NCBI RefSeq assembly: GCF_003672135.1
Contig: NC_039506.1
Span: 1,178,001-1,242,000, forward strand
Direction of reading: 5' to 3'
Source: Ooceraea biroi
Lineage: Eukaryota > Arthropoda > Insecta > Hymenoptera > Formicidae
Length of the DNA stretch: 64,000 bases
Shown here in pieces: positions 33,998 through 45,550 of the stretch. Below the pieces are notes generated by a model, which searched no databases, was not told the origin of the DNA, and saw only the letters and a list, made by a program, of their open reading frames with translations. The stretch's first letter is position 1. Each line of letters opens with the position of its first letter. Made by a program: the position numbers and the translations under genes.

Positions 33998-34156
33998 AGG
34001 GCCTTCGCAGACAAAATTCAGTAAGACAAGTAACGTAAGGATTCGACCAATCGCGTTGCTCGAATCCTTACGTTACGGTTACGGACGGCCAAATCGAGCA
34101 ACGCGATTGGTCGAATCCTTACGTTACGTCTTACGGAATTTTGTGTGTGAAGGCTC
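33998..34156. mobile_element. Palindromic MITE 3
   Basis: Left GGGCCTTCGCAGACAAAATTC, right inverse GAATTTTGTGTGTGAAGGCTC; inner arms repeat GGATTCGACCAATCGCGTTG and its inverse. It begins within a few bases of the end of MITE 2 and ends at the TTA that starts MITE 4. Confidence 0.75.
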
Positions 34157-34159
34157 TTA

Positions 34160-34304
34160 AGGCAGGAGCACAGACTTTTGCATAACGCATAAACAGATGC
34201 ATAAGGAATTTGATTGGTCCATTTCCTTATGCACATGCTTATAGACCAATCAAATTCCTTATGCATCTTTTTATGCGCTTATGCAAAAGTCTGTGCTCCT
34301 GCCT
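34160..34304. mobile_element. Palindromic MITE 4, TTA target duplication
   Basis: Left AGGCAGGAGCACAGACTTTT, right its exact inverse ending CTGTGCTCCTGCCT; inner arms carry AATTTGATTGGTCC and GACCAATCAAATTCC. Flanked by TTA at 34157-34159 and 34305-34307. Ends and target size fit a PIF/Harbinger-type non-autonomous element. Confidence 0.8.
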
Positions 34305-34436
34305 TTACGTACGGTCTTGTGTGTTGCACCGGTGCAAGTTAACCTTAAAGTGAAGCGAATATTTACAGAATTCAGTGAAGAATAACCTAAAATCTATCCA
34401 TTTGCACTTTAAGGGGATGCTGGAGCTGCTACTGGA

Positions 34437-34805
34437 ACTTCTTCGCATGGTGCTGCCATCGCACAATATTTGCACAATAAAATCTTTTACAAAAATTTGG
34501 CAATTTGTACGCACAAAATTGCAACCATGCCCTCTCGGAATAAAATAAAGAAATATAATGAAGCTTTTAAAAGTGCCTTTAGAAGCGTAATAAAAAAAGA
34601 AATTTATAATCTTCTTTACAGAATCAAGAAAATTATAAATTTCTTTTTATTACGCTTCTAAAGGCACTTTTAAAAAGCTTCATTATATTTCTTTATTTTA
34701 TTCCGAGAGGCATGGGTGCAATTTTGTGCGTACAACTTGCCAAATTTTTGTAAAAAGCATTTTATTGTGCAAATATTGTGCGATGGCAGCACCATCGCAA
34801 AGAAG
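34437..34805. repeat. Long foldback with 165 bp arms
   Basis: Left arm from CTTCGCATGGTGCTGCCATC to TTATAAT (about 34600), right arm its inverse ending GATGGCAGCACCATCGC, loop about 25 bases. The left arm contains an ATG followed by PSRNKIKKYNEAFKSAFRSV, a basic coding-like stretch, which is then repeated in reverse. It may be a captured N-terminal exon duplicated head to head, or a transposon end. Not identified. Confidence 0.65.
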
Positions 34806-36473
34806 CGCGCTCTCTATTTAGGGACTTTAGGACAAACCCACTGCTTGTAACTTTGCGCGTCCACCGCATGAGGTCGCCAAGATCAATTTAAAAAGATCAG
34901 CAAAATATCAATCGTTCGTCATTCTACTCTTGTTGAGTGACTCGTTCGGACTAATTCTCGAGACAATTGAGAGAAATTGCAGAAACATAGTTATTTTTCA
35001 ACTAATGCGATCACGAATTGGAAGAGCTTGTCTGTAAGTAATACTGCTCACAATGACGAATTAAATAAGTTTTGTTCCCGTATAATACGACTTCCAATAT
35101 CGCGAATTTCTTGTAGTATACGTAGTACCTATTACTTAAATTTATTTGCACATAAAATATTAATACAAGTTCAAAGGAGTTGTAACCATTTACTGTGCAT
35201 GTGCAAAAATAGTAAGAGTGGTCATATCGTTCACAATCTTCACATACTACGAAACACGAATTGGAAGGAACAATCTTTACAATCATTTTGTGACCGATCA
35301 TACATTTGCGTTCTTTAATCGTTTTGCGATATCTAAATACGGATATAATTTAAACGCTGGCTTTAAGAATAAATCGCATATATGCTTTATTGATCGTGAT
35401 ACGCAGTATTGAAGCGCATATGATACTTGATGTGGGTAAGAGTAGCGTAAACTTCAATATTTGATTATCATTGCGAGTTTCATGATGAAGTGCGATTCAA
35501 AAGTCTTTTCTTTTCACTCGTATGCATAAATATATACACACGATCGCGTTTATCGTTCATATTCACACAAAGCAATTGCGCTAATTTTACATGCTATTAA
35601 TATATATCAATAGTTATGTTGCATTAACAGTAACAATACATGAATGAGAGGTCTTTTTTACATAAAGCTGTTGCGTTGATTTATATAGCAGCGTACATGG
35701 TATACACAAGTCTGTGTATCGTAAAAGTGTTGAAACCTGTTTGTCACCCATTATCGATACGATATAAGATTTGTGTATGTATATTTGGTAATCTTCGCGT
35801 ATGTTTGTCCAACGAGCTGAAGATCAAGTATACAGTTTTGACTAGTATCATCGCTGAATTCCAACTAGTAACAGGTTCAATCTCTCAATGTTGTTCCTGT
35901 CTAGATCTGGAGTTCAATGCGATGTGTTCTCGCAACCGTCTACAAAAACGAAATAAAGTAACTGCTCGCTTGTACAATGTACTCTCATGGATACATAATA
36001 GGCCCCAGACTGCTAACACTAATGCAAATGTCCAATTTTCATTGCCATTTTGTGTGGTTATAAATCGATTGGACTTTGGCCTCATTGGTGGAAGTGGTGT
36101 GGCCATACAACGCGCTTAATATGTATTAATCCATGGATTGTTTTGTATGGACTTGAGTTTACTGGATACCGCTTGTTATTTTTAGCTATATTCATCGTTA
36201 ATTTGCGTGCAATATATGATTATGGTCTGTACACGTATGTATGCATAATCGTGAAAAATCAATACGACTTTAAGCCCAGACGTTCAGATTCTATAAGTCA
36301 AATGTTTTGTCTAGCAGAGAGAAATATAGGAATTTTAAAGGATTATGGGGACCTGGGTATTCCGCTATTCCACTCACGTTTATGTAACCACTACTCTTGT
36401 CATTTAAGTAACTGGGCTCTGAATTTATATTTTATAGTATTTTAACAGATATTTCGAGATTTCCACATATGCA
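34806..36473 (+). other. Upstream region and 5' leader of pasha
   Basis: AT-rich. An acceptor (TTTTAACAG, AG at 36447-36448) lies 25 bases before the pasha start codon, so pasha has at least one non-coding first exon in this region; I cannot place it. Overlapping open frames at 34977-36445 show no domain and no family resemblance. Confidence 0.45.
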
Positions 36474-39400
36474 ATGGATGTTAGGAATATAAATGAGATA
36501 GCTATGAAAGATGCAACTTTGGAAGATAGCGCACATAATCAAAAGGTTACTATGGATCATCAAGCAAGATCTAGTCCACAAAACGAGAATCAAAACTGGG
36601 ACATACCATGTTCCGCAAAATTAATGAAATTAGATTATGGCACTGCATTGGTTAATCAGTCCAGCACGTCCGATGATAGCCATTGCCATGAAATGGAAGA
36701 CACTTGCATTGACAATAGAGATATCTTGCACAATGGTTTGCACAGTCAAGAGACTCTAGAGGATAACGGAAATATCACTCCTGATGACTTACGGCAGTTT
36801 GATGTGCTAGACGATCTAGATCGTCATCCAGAACAAAATGATGATGATGATTCTGATGGTGATTCAGTTACGGACGAAAGTATGGACTCCGAGGTGCCAG
36901 ATGAAGAAATCGAGGCTATGCTAGAAGAAGGTATATCTAGATATTTGATATAGATCTAGATATATAAAGTTTTCACGTGAAATATGATGAATGTAAGCAG
37001 CAAGTTAGAATAATTCAAAGAATCTTCACTTATTCTGTAACAAATCTGCTATAAATTAATTTTTATATTATTTTTATATTCAATACATTTTTGTATTTAA
37101 TATTTTATATATTGGATTGACTTGATTGGAGAAATTTGGAATTTTGCTAAAAAATCCACAGAGACTTTTCGGGCAATGCAATATATAATATGTTAAGATA
37201 TGCTTATGTATATTGCATACCATATATTATACACCAGATATTATTACACAAAAAATAAAATAAAACAAAATAAAATTTATCAATATTTTTAATAGAGATT
37301 AGTAAGCAAATTCTGATTTTATTTAAATATTCAGGTCTACCAGAAGAATTCAGAGGAAAAAGAAAAGACAAAAAGGATAATTTGCCTTATGAGGAAAAGG
37401 AAAAACTTGTTTTGAATGGTATGAAAAAAAAACAGTATTATATTGCATTTATTTTGCTAGTCTTTATATCTGCTTAAAACAAGGTATTTTGATATAACGT
37501 CGTAATTATGTAATGCTGAGGCATCTTGTATTTTGATATTATGTGCAGAAATTGGACATAATCATTTTGACGTTTTGCCCGAGGGTTGGGTACAAGTGAC
37601 ACATAATAGTGGCATGCCATTATATCTACAAAAACAAAGCAGAGTTTGTACTGTAGCGAAGCCATATTTTCTTGGTCCGGGAAGCGTTAGGAAGCATGAA
37701 GTTCCTGTAAGTGCCATACCTTGCCTTCAGTACAAAAGAGCCTTAAAAGAAGAGGAAGAGGAACGAAGGAAAGAAATGGAACGAGCACCCAATACTGAGA
37801 ATTGCAATCTCCCTAGTGCAAAGATAGAAACAATACAAGAGAATCGTGCTGCGCACTCACTAGATAGCGAAAGCTTAAGAAAATATTGTCAATCTTTGTT
37901 CCGTTTTAAATCTATCAAAGTAATGAGATTTCAGTGAGTATCGACACATTGAGATAATTATGATATAGAAAAGATTTCGTTTCTTTTACGTTCAACAATT
38001 TCTCTGTCGTAGATCTTGGTCAGCACGTCGTAAGTTCACGAAGAACAAAAAGCATCGTAAACAACTCGAGCGCCCAACTTTACCGGATGGTACGAAATTA
38101 ATAACTTTCCCTGTAAGTAGTACTGGTTCGGGTGCCAGTGGAGCCGCCGCCGGCGACGATAATGGTCAGAGACCCGCGAAACACTGGATAATGAATCCGT
38201 CGGGCAAGAGTTACGTTTGTATCCTTCACGAATACGTGCAGCATGCGCTAAAGAAGCAACCAACGTATAAATTTAAGGAACTAGGTAAAATGCAAATATT
38301 TGATAATGCATAAAATGTGGTATACATGTGTTGTATATTGTATGTGTGTGTAGTATATCCAATATCTGTTGTGATATCATTGGGTAACAAAAGTTGGTAG
38401 CGTTATTTTAGAGAAATTCAAAAACAAAATTGTTATGTATATTTATTTATATTATATTTATTTATTTATTCAGCTACATATATGCCGTCTTGTTCTACTA
38501 ACATTTGCTAGCTTCATGATTCCATCTTTCCAGAACTCATCATCTTTTTTCATTAAAAAAACACTTAAACGCTATGGACTTTTATTACAACTCAATACAT
38601 TGATTAACAAAATTAACGTATTTTATTGCAGAAAACGCGGCGACACCATATTCCGCGGTAGTCTGTATCAACGATATGGAATACGGAAGTGGATTCGGCA
38701 GCAGTAAAAAGCAAGCAAAGGCTAATGCGGCCCGAAAAACTCTGGAAATTTTAATTCCTCAGATGAAGGATAAGATTTCCGGCGACAACGGTGGTGATAA
38801 TGGATCAAACAACGCCAGTCGTACGATAAAAGCGTCCAGAGGGAATTCCGATGCAGATCTTTCATTTTTCGACGAGATTACCATCACTGATCCGCGCGTC
38901 GCGGAATTTTGTGCAAAAACCACGGAGCCTTCGCCGCACGCTATCTTGATAACTTGCCTTCAAAGGAATTACGGTTTGGGAGATATGCACATTAAATATT
39001 CGGTAAATACATTGAAGCATCAACGAAATGAATTTACCATGAAGGTTGGAAAGCATGAAGCTACTGTTGTAAGTATACTGCTGTCTAGTTCCCTTAAAAA
39101 AATCCGTTTAACGAATTATTGATATGTATTAAAAAATGTTGGTTCGCTGTACGCTAGGTATTTAAATAAGTAAGCATTAATAATTGCAGGTTTGCCGTAA
39201 TAAAAAAGATGGAAAACAACGAGCGGCGCAAGCGATATTGCAACTTATGCATCCGCACATACAGTCTTGGGGTTCTTTGTTGCGCCTTTACGGGTCGCGA
39301 AGTGTAAAATCCTTCAAGGAAAAGAAACAGTTAGAGCAGGAGATCACTCTCTTGCAGGGCAAAGCTGCTGTTAATCAACCAAATCATGCTATTCTAAGTA

Positions 39401-39522
39401 AACTTAGACAAGAGATGCGTAAATTAGCCGAACAGCACGAAGCGATACAACCTATTGGTAAGTTTGTGTCACCGGATTTGCCAACAGGATCCGCAGCTAA
39501 CTTGAACAATGTAGATTTATGA
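36474..39522 (+). CDS. pasha: Pasha / DGCR8, Microprocessor subunit
   Basis: Six coding exons: 36474-36930, 37335-37418, 37549-37933, 38013-38284, 38632-39068, 39190-39522; 655 residues, every phase consistent. Pasha binds primary microRNA hairpins in the nucleus and positions Drosha. Seen: acidic N-terminus (NDDDDSDGDSVTDE); a WW-type region LPEGWVQVTHNSGMPLYL (about 190-215); the SAIPCLQYK motif, whose Cys (about 239) equals the haem-ligand cysteine of human DGCR8; first dsRBD from SGKSYVCILHEYVQH to GSGFGSSKKQAKANAARKTL (about 370-440); second dsRBD from SPHAILITCLQRNYGLGDM to KKDGKQRAAQAILQLMHPH; the C-terminal WGSLLRLYG and LSKLRQEMRKLAEQ helix. No frame faults. Intron 4 carries a mariner remnant. 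Known regulation of DGCR8 mRNA by Microprocessor itself could apply; I did not verify a hairpin in exon 1. Confidence 0.96.
38380..38560 (-). mobile_element. Mariner 3' remnant in pasha intron 4
   Basis: The start TTGGGTAACAAAAGTTGGTAG is a mariner-type terminal repeat. Reverse-strand sequence near 38510-38530 (GGAATCATGAAGCTAGCAAATG) aligns with the transposase C-terminal remnant at 7720-7760, with a small deletion. Only the 3' end of the element is left. Confidence 0.55.
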
Positions 39523-39827
39523 AAGAGCTAGTCAATAGATTTTATGGAATCTAATTGTAGGAGGAAATGTCTTTTGTAGATTGTAAGTTATCGTAAGATG
39601 TAACATCTTTTAAAAATTACATCTTCGTCTAATGAAGGGCAAATTATGATGTGCATAATTATGAAATATACGTTACGATTTTTTAATAAGTATTTTTGTA
39701 TTTTATATCTAGATTGTAATAGCATTATTAAGCATTTCTTAAATGCTTTTCTATCCTTAGGTTGATTAGATCGAAATGTACACTGTCTTTACGTATTTTT
39801 TAACGAGATTATATTTAATCTAATTTT

Positions 39828-40110
39828 TAATAAGATCTTTATTATCGACCATAACTGGCAAATAGATTACAAAGGTCGCACAACGTGTGTGACACACGGT
39901 ATTCGTCTCGGTTACAGGCAACTTCTTGATACAAGTTGTGCGTTGCGATCATGAGTACTGTTTGTCTTATTTATTATGGATATTTGTCATTTTTTACCAA
40001 AAATGACTTTATTCTTGCACTTGATAAGAACTTGAAATACAAGTCGAAACGTTGTGCGATCTTTGTAATCTATTTGCCAGTTATGGTCGATAATAAAGAA
40101 GATCTTATTA
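39828..40110 (+). mobile_element. Small Penelope-type inverted repeat with CGAAACGTTG motif
   Basis: Arms 39828-39885 and 40050-40110 are inverse copies (TAATAAGATCTT..ATTATCGACC, CTGGCAAATAGATTAC, then the GCGCACAACG region). The 165 base middle ends with CTTGATAAG, an ACTTG/CAAGT stem, and CGAAACGTTGTGCG. The same order (CTTGANAAG, short stem, GAAACGTTG) occurs at the tail of the Penelope-like copy at 23081-24010. No coding sequence remains. Confidence 0.55.
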
Positions 40111-41264
40111 AATATTAAATTTACTGGCGATTCGAGGAGTTATTTTTAATCTAATTTTGCTTAATTCGAGAGATGCTTAATCCAAGCATTTGAAACAGTG
40201 CAATTATGATAATCGTATCATGATACATATGTATGACAGTATCTACTTCGTTTTATTTTTTCATTGAAACTTATTTTCTGCAATGTAGGAATTAAAATAT
40301 AAAATTACCAAATTTTCTTCAGCGCAATTTAATATAAGATAGTATTTTAAACAAATTACGGTAATTTGTTCTTGTGTGTGAATCTAAAATATAAATATTT
40401 TAATGCATATCAATTGCAAAAGTCGATTTTGTAATCGATAACTTAAAATGTGTGATGTATGAATGCAAGCTCTTAATAAAATTATGTTACAAATTTTTGC
40501 TTTGTATTATTGATTGAAAACACTTAACACATTTAAAACGAATCCTGTAACTAGAATATAATTCTATACAAATTAATTGTTATACTGAATTGCGTGCATG
40601 CATACGTGTATGTGTGTGCGTGCGTTCTTCTGTGTAATGCATTCCACAGAGAAAGATAGTTTATTCTTTTACAGTCTTTCTCGCTCTCTCTCTCTTTCCG
40701 CTAAATATAATAAATGTTTAATTATAATTACAGCACACCTCACAAACAACATTATAACTTATACTTTATACCTCATATTTCATATCAATAAAAACATTTA
40801 TGTAGCCAGAAAGTTGAATTCATTTATTTAAGTATCTTAATTTCATTAAACTGAAAATTGAGACTTTCTCTTCAAAAAACTTTAATTTATTGTTTTCTTG
40901 ATTATTTTGCTAATATAAAATCTAAAACATGTAATACACTTGTGGTTTTGATATGTATAGAATTCAAGAACAAAGTTGATATAACAATAAAAATGTAAAA
41001 AACAAATTAACCAATATAAAAAACTTTGATTCATAGTTGAAAGATATAAATGTCTCTGAAATGTACAATATAAAATACGAGATACTGAGACATGCAGGTA
41101 TATGATATTCTATTGTATTACATTACAAAATATTTGCAATATATTAATACAGTTAATTTTTCTGACGATATGGACTATCACCTCAGTTTTGTTACAAAAT
41201 GGATCAAAGATTTATTTGCTACAGCTCTGAATCACATTCATTACATATTCTTCATTATATTCGG

Positions 41265-41436
41265 TTGATCGGAAAGTCTATGCCAACCCAAAAAATTAGT
41301 ACAAAATTTTGCGTTACCGCAAGATTTGCACGGATTGTTTTGGCAGAGTTTAGATGTAAAATTTTGTATTAATTCTTAACGCAGAGCTGTGCGTTTGAAT
41401 TTTGCTAATGGGATTGGCATGGACTTTCTGATCAAT
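41265..41436. mobile_element. Mariner-type MITE
   Basis: Ends GTTGATCGGAAAGTCTATGCC and GGCATGGACTTTCTGATCAAT are inverse copies of the form seen in mariner elements. Further inside, AAAATTTTG..TTAAG-type blocks also mirror each other. 172 bp, no transposase. Confidence 0.7.
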
Positions 41437-43277
41437 ATTGTATTATAATCTATTTTATCTTAAACTCACCTTCCGTTTTATTGTTCAGTTTTTGGAAAAC
41501 GTCAAATTGTTCAAAAATTAATAAATAGTGCTGAAGTAGGTATTGCAATAACACAACTACTTTATATTTATAAACAATCAATTTTAATACAACATGGATT
41601 GCAACGAATCTTTTGTAATGGAAATTTTTAGTATTCTCGCATTCGCACAGTATTTACTTTCCTATATATCATTGCAGAAGATTTTATATATGATACGGTA
41701 ATAGAGGTATCAACGCTCGTGAGATGATAGAACGGGTTGAATTGAAAAAAACTTTCTGTATCATTTTCCAGACAACCACGTAACATTTTGAGATATCAAG
41801 TAAAGAGGATTGTCAAATGATAGCACCTTGAGGCGGTAGGCGTAGTACTTTAAATAGGTAACTATTAAAAAATATGAGAAAAGGATGCCAATAGTGCATT
41901 ATCCTTCTCCTTTTGCTGCGTATTTATCCTCGTCAATACAATTATGGTGTGCTGAGAGCACTCCACAACTTAGATGCATATCACCTTTGTGCGCAAAGCG
42001 TGCTCTCATTTGGGAATCCATTTTACTTAATATCTCAGAATTTTACATGCTTATAAAATGCAGGACTTGCTTCACTTAACTCGACCTGCTTCGCGAGCGT
42101 TGATATCTCCTTTATGGGCACTCTGTATATATTTTTTCCTCCAGGAAGATATATTATTTCTCTCTAGAATATATCATGTACCTATTGACGTAAATATATC
42201 AGCTATGTCGACTTATTTTACGAGAATATTTACAATTATAATATAAAGGAAAGCACATTCATTCTTACATTAAAAAATGGCACAGGTTTTGAAATATATC
42301 CGATTCGATATAGCACATATTTTCTCAAGGAATTGTAAATTATTGTAGAAAAATTGAGTAATATAAGTCTACATCGTGAATTTAAAGTGTCATTACTTAT
42401 CAACTATGTATAAAATGCAACGACAAAAAAATGCGATACGTGTTCAAACATTGTATGTTTTAATTACATTATAAATGTTCTTTGACATTCAAGATACGAA
42501 ACATATTAAAAAGTTAACAAATAAAGATACAGCTAAAAAATGGTTTATACGAGTTGTCAGTATTGAATATACTCTAATAATTACGTTCAATTACAAAGTT
42601 ACAACAAGTTGTTAATCCATTGGTAACATTGTATAGAAATAAAATAAATTATCGATCAAGGATAAGATATAAAACTTTGAAAACTTAGCTATATAGATAA
42701 TAATTGGGTACTTTGGTGTCTGTGTAGAACGAGACCTGTTTCATATTAGATACAATTAGAACCTCGTCAATGCGCACTTGAAACTACACGCACTTAGTAA
42801 GTTTGGAAGAAATTGAGAATGTTGTTTCGTCTACTCTTTCCTACATTGTCCTGAGTACGGTATATACACTAATTTCATCTGAATTTGATATATTTGAGGG
42901 TATCAAAATGGAAAATACTGAGCAAGCTTGAACGTTGTACTAAGGTCGTGCAGTTAAATACACACTGTCCTATTTTTACAACTATACAAGTATATACATG
43001 CATATCTCTTCCTTCGCTAGAGATTTATACAGGTAAGTCTAATATTTCAAGTTCACTCATTGCATGCACACGTTTATCTACCATGAACCAGGTCTTAATA
43101 ACATGAATTATTCTTCTTACAGGAGTCCACGTCTACATTAAAATTGCATATGCATGTATTACCGAGCAGTCAGAAAACGTGATTATGTGAATAAAAAGTG
43201 TATTTATAAGAACTATATTATTCCTGGTTATTCGATCAAAATTACTTAAAACTATCCAACGCATTTTTAAGAAAGCA

Positions 43278-45550
43278 TTATATAGTGGTATCACAGGTAC
43301 TGCTACCGGATAGGGCCATCTTTGAAAGACTAGAGAGACTCCGTCTGGGACTGCTACCTCCAAGGAAGCTACTGCTAGACTCGGAGAATATTTTACGGAA
43401 GCTGTAAAGTCATAATAAATTATTTACATTATAAGCAGATATGAGAGAATACGTATTGACATATCAAGCACGTACAATTTACGAATACCGGATTCGGATG
43501 ACTTTTTCCAAGGTGCATCATCTGGTTCGTAAGGAAGCGGCCCCTGTACGGGTGCATCTTTGTCATCCTCTGGACTATTATATAATATACAAAGAGTATA
43601 AATTTTATATAGCGAAGGATTCTCTAGCATCTAGTTTATCCTCAGGAATGCCATTACATTACATATTACGTTATAAAAAAAAATACAGGACTATCTATGG
43701 ACACAAGAAAATATTTATAAATCATGCTTGCGCAGAATGTCTATTGTTCATTGACTCACATTTCAGGCTTTGGTCGGTAGAGTTCTAGCTCGTCTTCTAA
43801 ATCCGAAACTCTTGCTTTCAATTCGTTCCGTTCATGCAAAATCTCTTTCAATTCAGCAGTTGTAAATCTGGGTCGATCGGGATCGTCCAAGTCATAAACT
43901 GCCTTATTTGTTAGATCGGGGTAGCCTTGTAATTTACTTAAATCTTCGTTTTCCTTCTTAGCCATGCCAAGTCGACCTCGGAGGTTAATCAGTTCTCGAT
44001 TCTGATCTTGCAACTGAGCTAAAAAGTCAGCTCTTTCCTCCACCAAACCTCGAGCCTGCATTTGCGCTTGTCGTTGTTTACGTTTCAATTCTCGCCCAAG
44101 TACGGTAAGTTTCTCCACTTGTGCAGTCAACTGTGCAACACAATAAGATAGACTTTTGTTATTTATAGCATATATAATAAAATTTAACATCGTGTCAATA
44201 TTTATATATAACATTTGTGTTTGAAATATAATCATAGATATTGGGTCAGTCAAAAAGTTTGCTCCGATCTTTGCGTCTTTTTACTTTATAAGCATTCAGT
44301 AAAAACATTTTTATTCAATAACCAAGTAATCACCATCTCTGTCTATGATCATAGATTACTGGTGATTACCTGATTGATGAATAATTTGTTTCTATCGAAT
44401 GAAATGAAGTAAAGTTTGACAGAAAAACCGAACCAAAGTTTTTGACTGATCCAATATTTAGAACCCATTATGAGTAAAAACTTAATAAGCATTATAGTAA
44501 TTGTGCATACTTATTACGTAATTTATATTAATCCTCAAGTATAAGCATGCAATTTCTGAGATTATATCCTACATTCCAACTTGTCTTATTAGCTTATTTT
44601 TGGTTTTTGTTCTATTTTTCTTTCTATATTTATTGATTTTAGCATAGAAATTTCATCAATTTTAAAGATGCATTGCACCGTTACTTAAAATCCACTTTTA
44701 TACTTGAGGATTAAAAGGCTTTTTTAATCCTGAGATTAAAATTCAGTTGATCAACAAACAATTGAGATGTGTGCGTATTGACGTAGGTACTAAAACTTTT
44801 ACATTTTCAATTTCTGCAGTCTTTTGTGACAGTTCTCGATCTCTAGCGCGAATCTGATCTCTCTGTTTATCTATCATGGACCTTAAATGCTGCAAAACAG
44901 CCACATCGACTTCCTGACTAGCTGTAATGGCTAAAAATTAATCCAAACAGTAGTTAGTTTATCCAGTTCGTGGTTCGTTAAAAATATCTTAGCATTCATT
45001 GGATTAGTAAAGTATTAGTTGCGGTGTTAGTACTTGTTTGTTTACTGCCGTACTGACTATCACTACGAGATTCTTGCAACGCTTCGGCCAATCGTCTATT
45101 CTCCTCCTGCAATCTAGTGACCATGGCTACTAAATCACGAGATTCCTGTCTCCAATGTTCTTCGATCTGCTCTAGTTCCTGAAAAATCAAACAGAGACAA
45201 TGCGTAACTGTAAATCAAGATCATATCAAAACATGCAGCATGACGTGATGTAATTGCATAAAAATCACAACTACCTTTTCAAATCGTTGTCTATCTTCGG
45301 CCTTGCCAATCTTGTCGCTTTCAAGCTGAGAGATTTTGGTGCTTAGCTCCTGCACCATGGTGTTCTCACGCTCGTTCTTGGTGGCGAGATTCTCCAGCAG
45401 CTCCAAGGCGTTTATCACCTTCGGCATGAGATTGGTCACCGACTCCACTCCGAACAGGTCGATGAGCTTCTCGCATTCCTTCCCTATCTCGGACGCGATG
45501 TCGTACACGTCCACCACCGACACGTCAGACGCGACTGAGTATTCTTCCAT
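43278..45550 (-). CDS. RILPL: RILP-like protein (RH1/RH2 coiled-coil Rab effector)
   Basis: Exons in gene order: 45275-45550, 45046-45178 (donor chosen at GGCA/GTAAAC), 44803-44930, 43760-44130, 43476-43574, 43278-43401; 376 residues. RILP-family proteins link Rab GTPases, including LRRK2-phosphorylated Rab8/10, to dynein and to ciliary membrane traffic. Seen: RH1 domain in exon 1 (VVDVYDIASEIGKECEKLID, LMPKVINALELLENLA); a long coiled coil in exons 2-4 (EEHWRQESRDLVAMVTRLQE, LRSMIDKQRDQIRARDREL); RH2 domain at the end of exon 4 (DPDRPRFTTAELKEILHERN); and the family tail APVQGPLPYEPDDAPWKKS followed by RKFFRKIF. All phases agree. The start codon is the first Met before RH1. The gene is divergent from DRC10. 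The third intron holds two MITEs. Confidence 0.92.
44241..44454. mobile_element. Mariner MITE with TA target duplication
   Basis: Inverted ends TTGGGTCAGTCAAAAAGTTT and AAAGTTTTTGACTGATCCAA, flanked by TA on both sides (44239-44240, 44455-44456). Ends of this form are typical of mariner elements. The middle also folds (AGTAATCACCA against TGGTGATTAC). In a RILP-like gene intron. Confidence 0.85.
44532..44710. mobile_element. MITE with TTAA flanks (piggyBac-type target)
   Basis: Inverted ends TCCTCAAGTATAA and TTATACTTGAGGA are exact, and TTAA lies at both ends (44528-44531, 44711-44714). TTAA duplication is the mark of piggyBac-class insertion. The 179 bp element has no coding sequence. Confidence 0.65.

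Larger units (their letters stand above)
39523..43277. other. Spacer between pasha and the RILP-like gene
   Basis: Convergent 3' flanks of pasha (+) and the RILP-like gene (-). AT-rich. It contains a Penelope-type inverted repeat (39828-40110) and a mariner MITE (41265-41436). Open frames near 41885-42246 and 42885-43106 have no recognisable domain. Confidence 0.55.

Noticed and set aside
34977..36445. A membrane-protein gene upstream of pasha
   Set aside because: Frames are hydrophobic only because the DNA is AT-rich; no family resemblance and no consistent exon structure.
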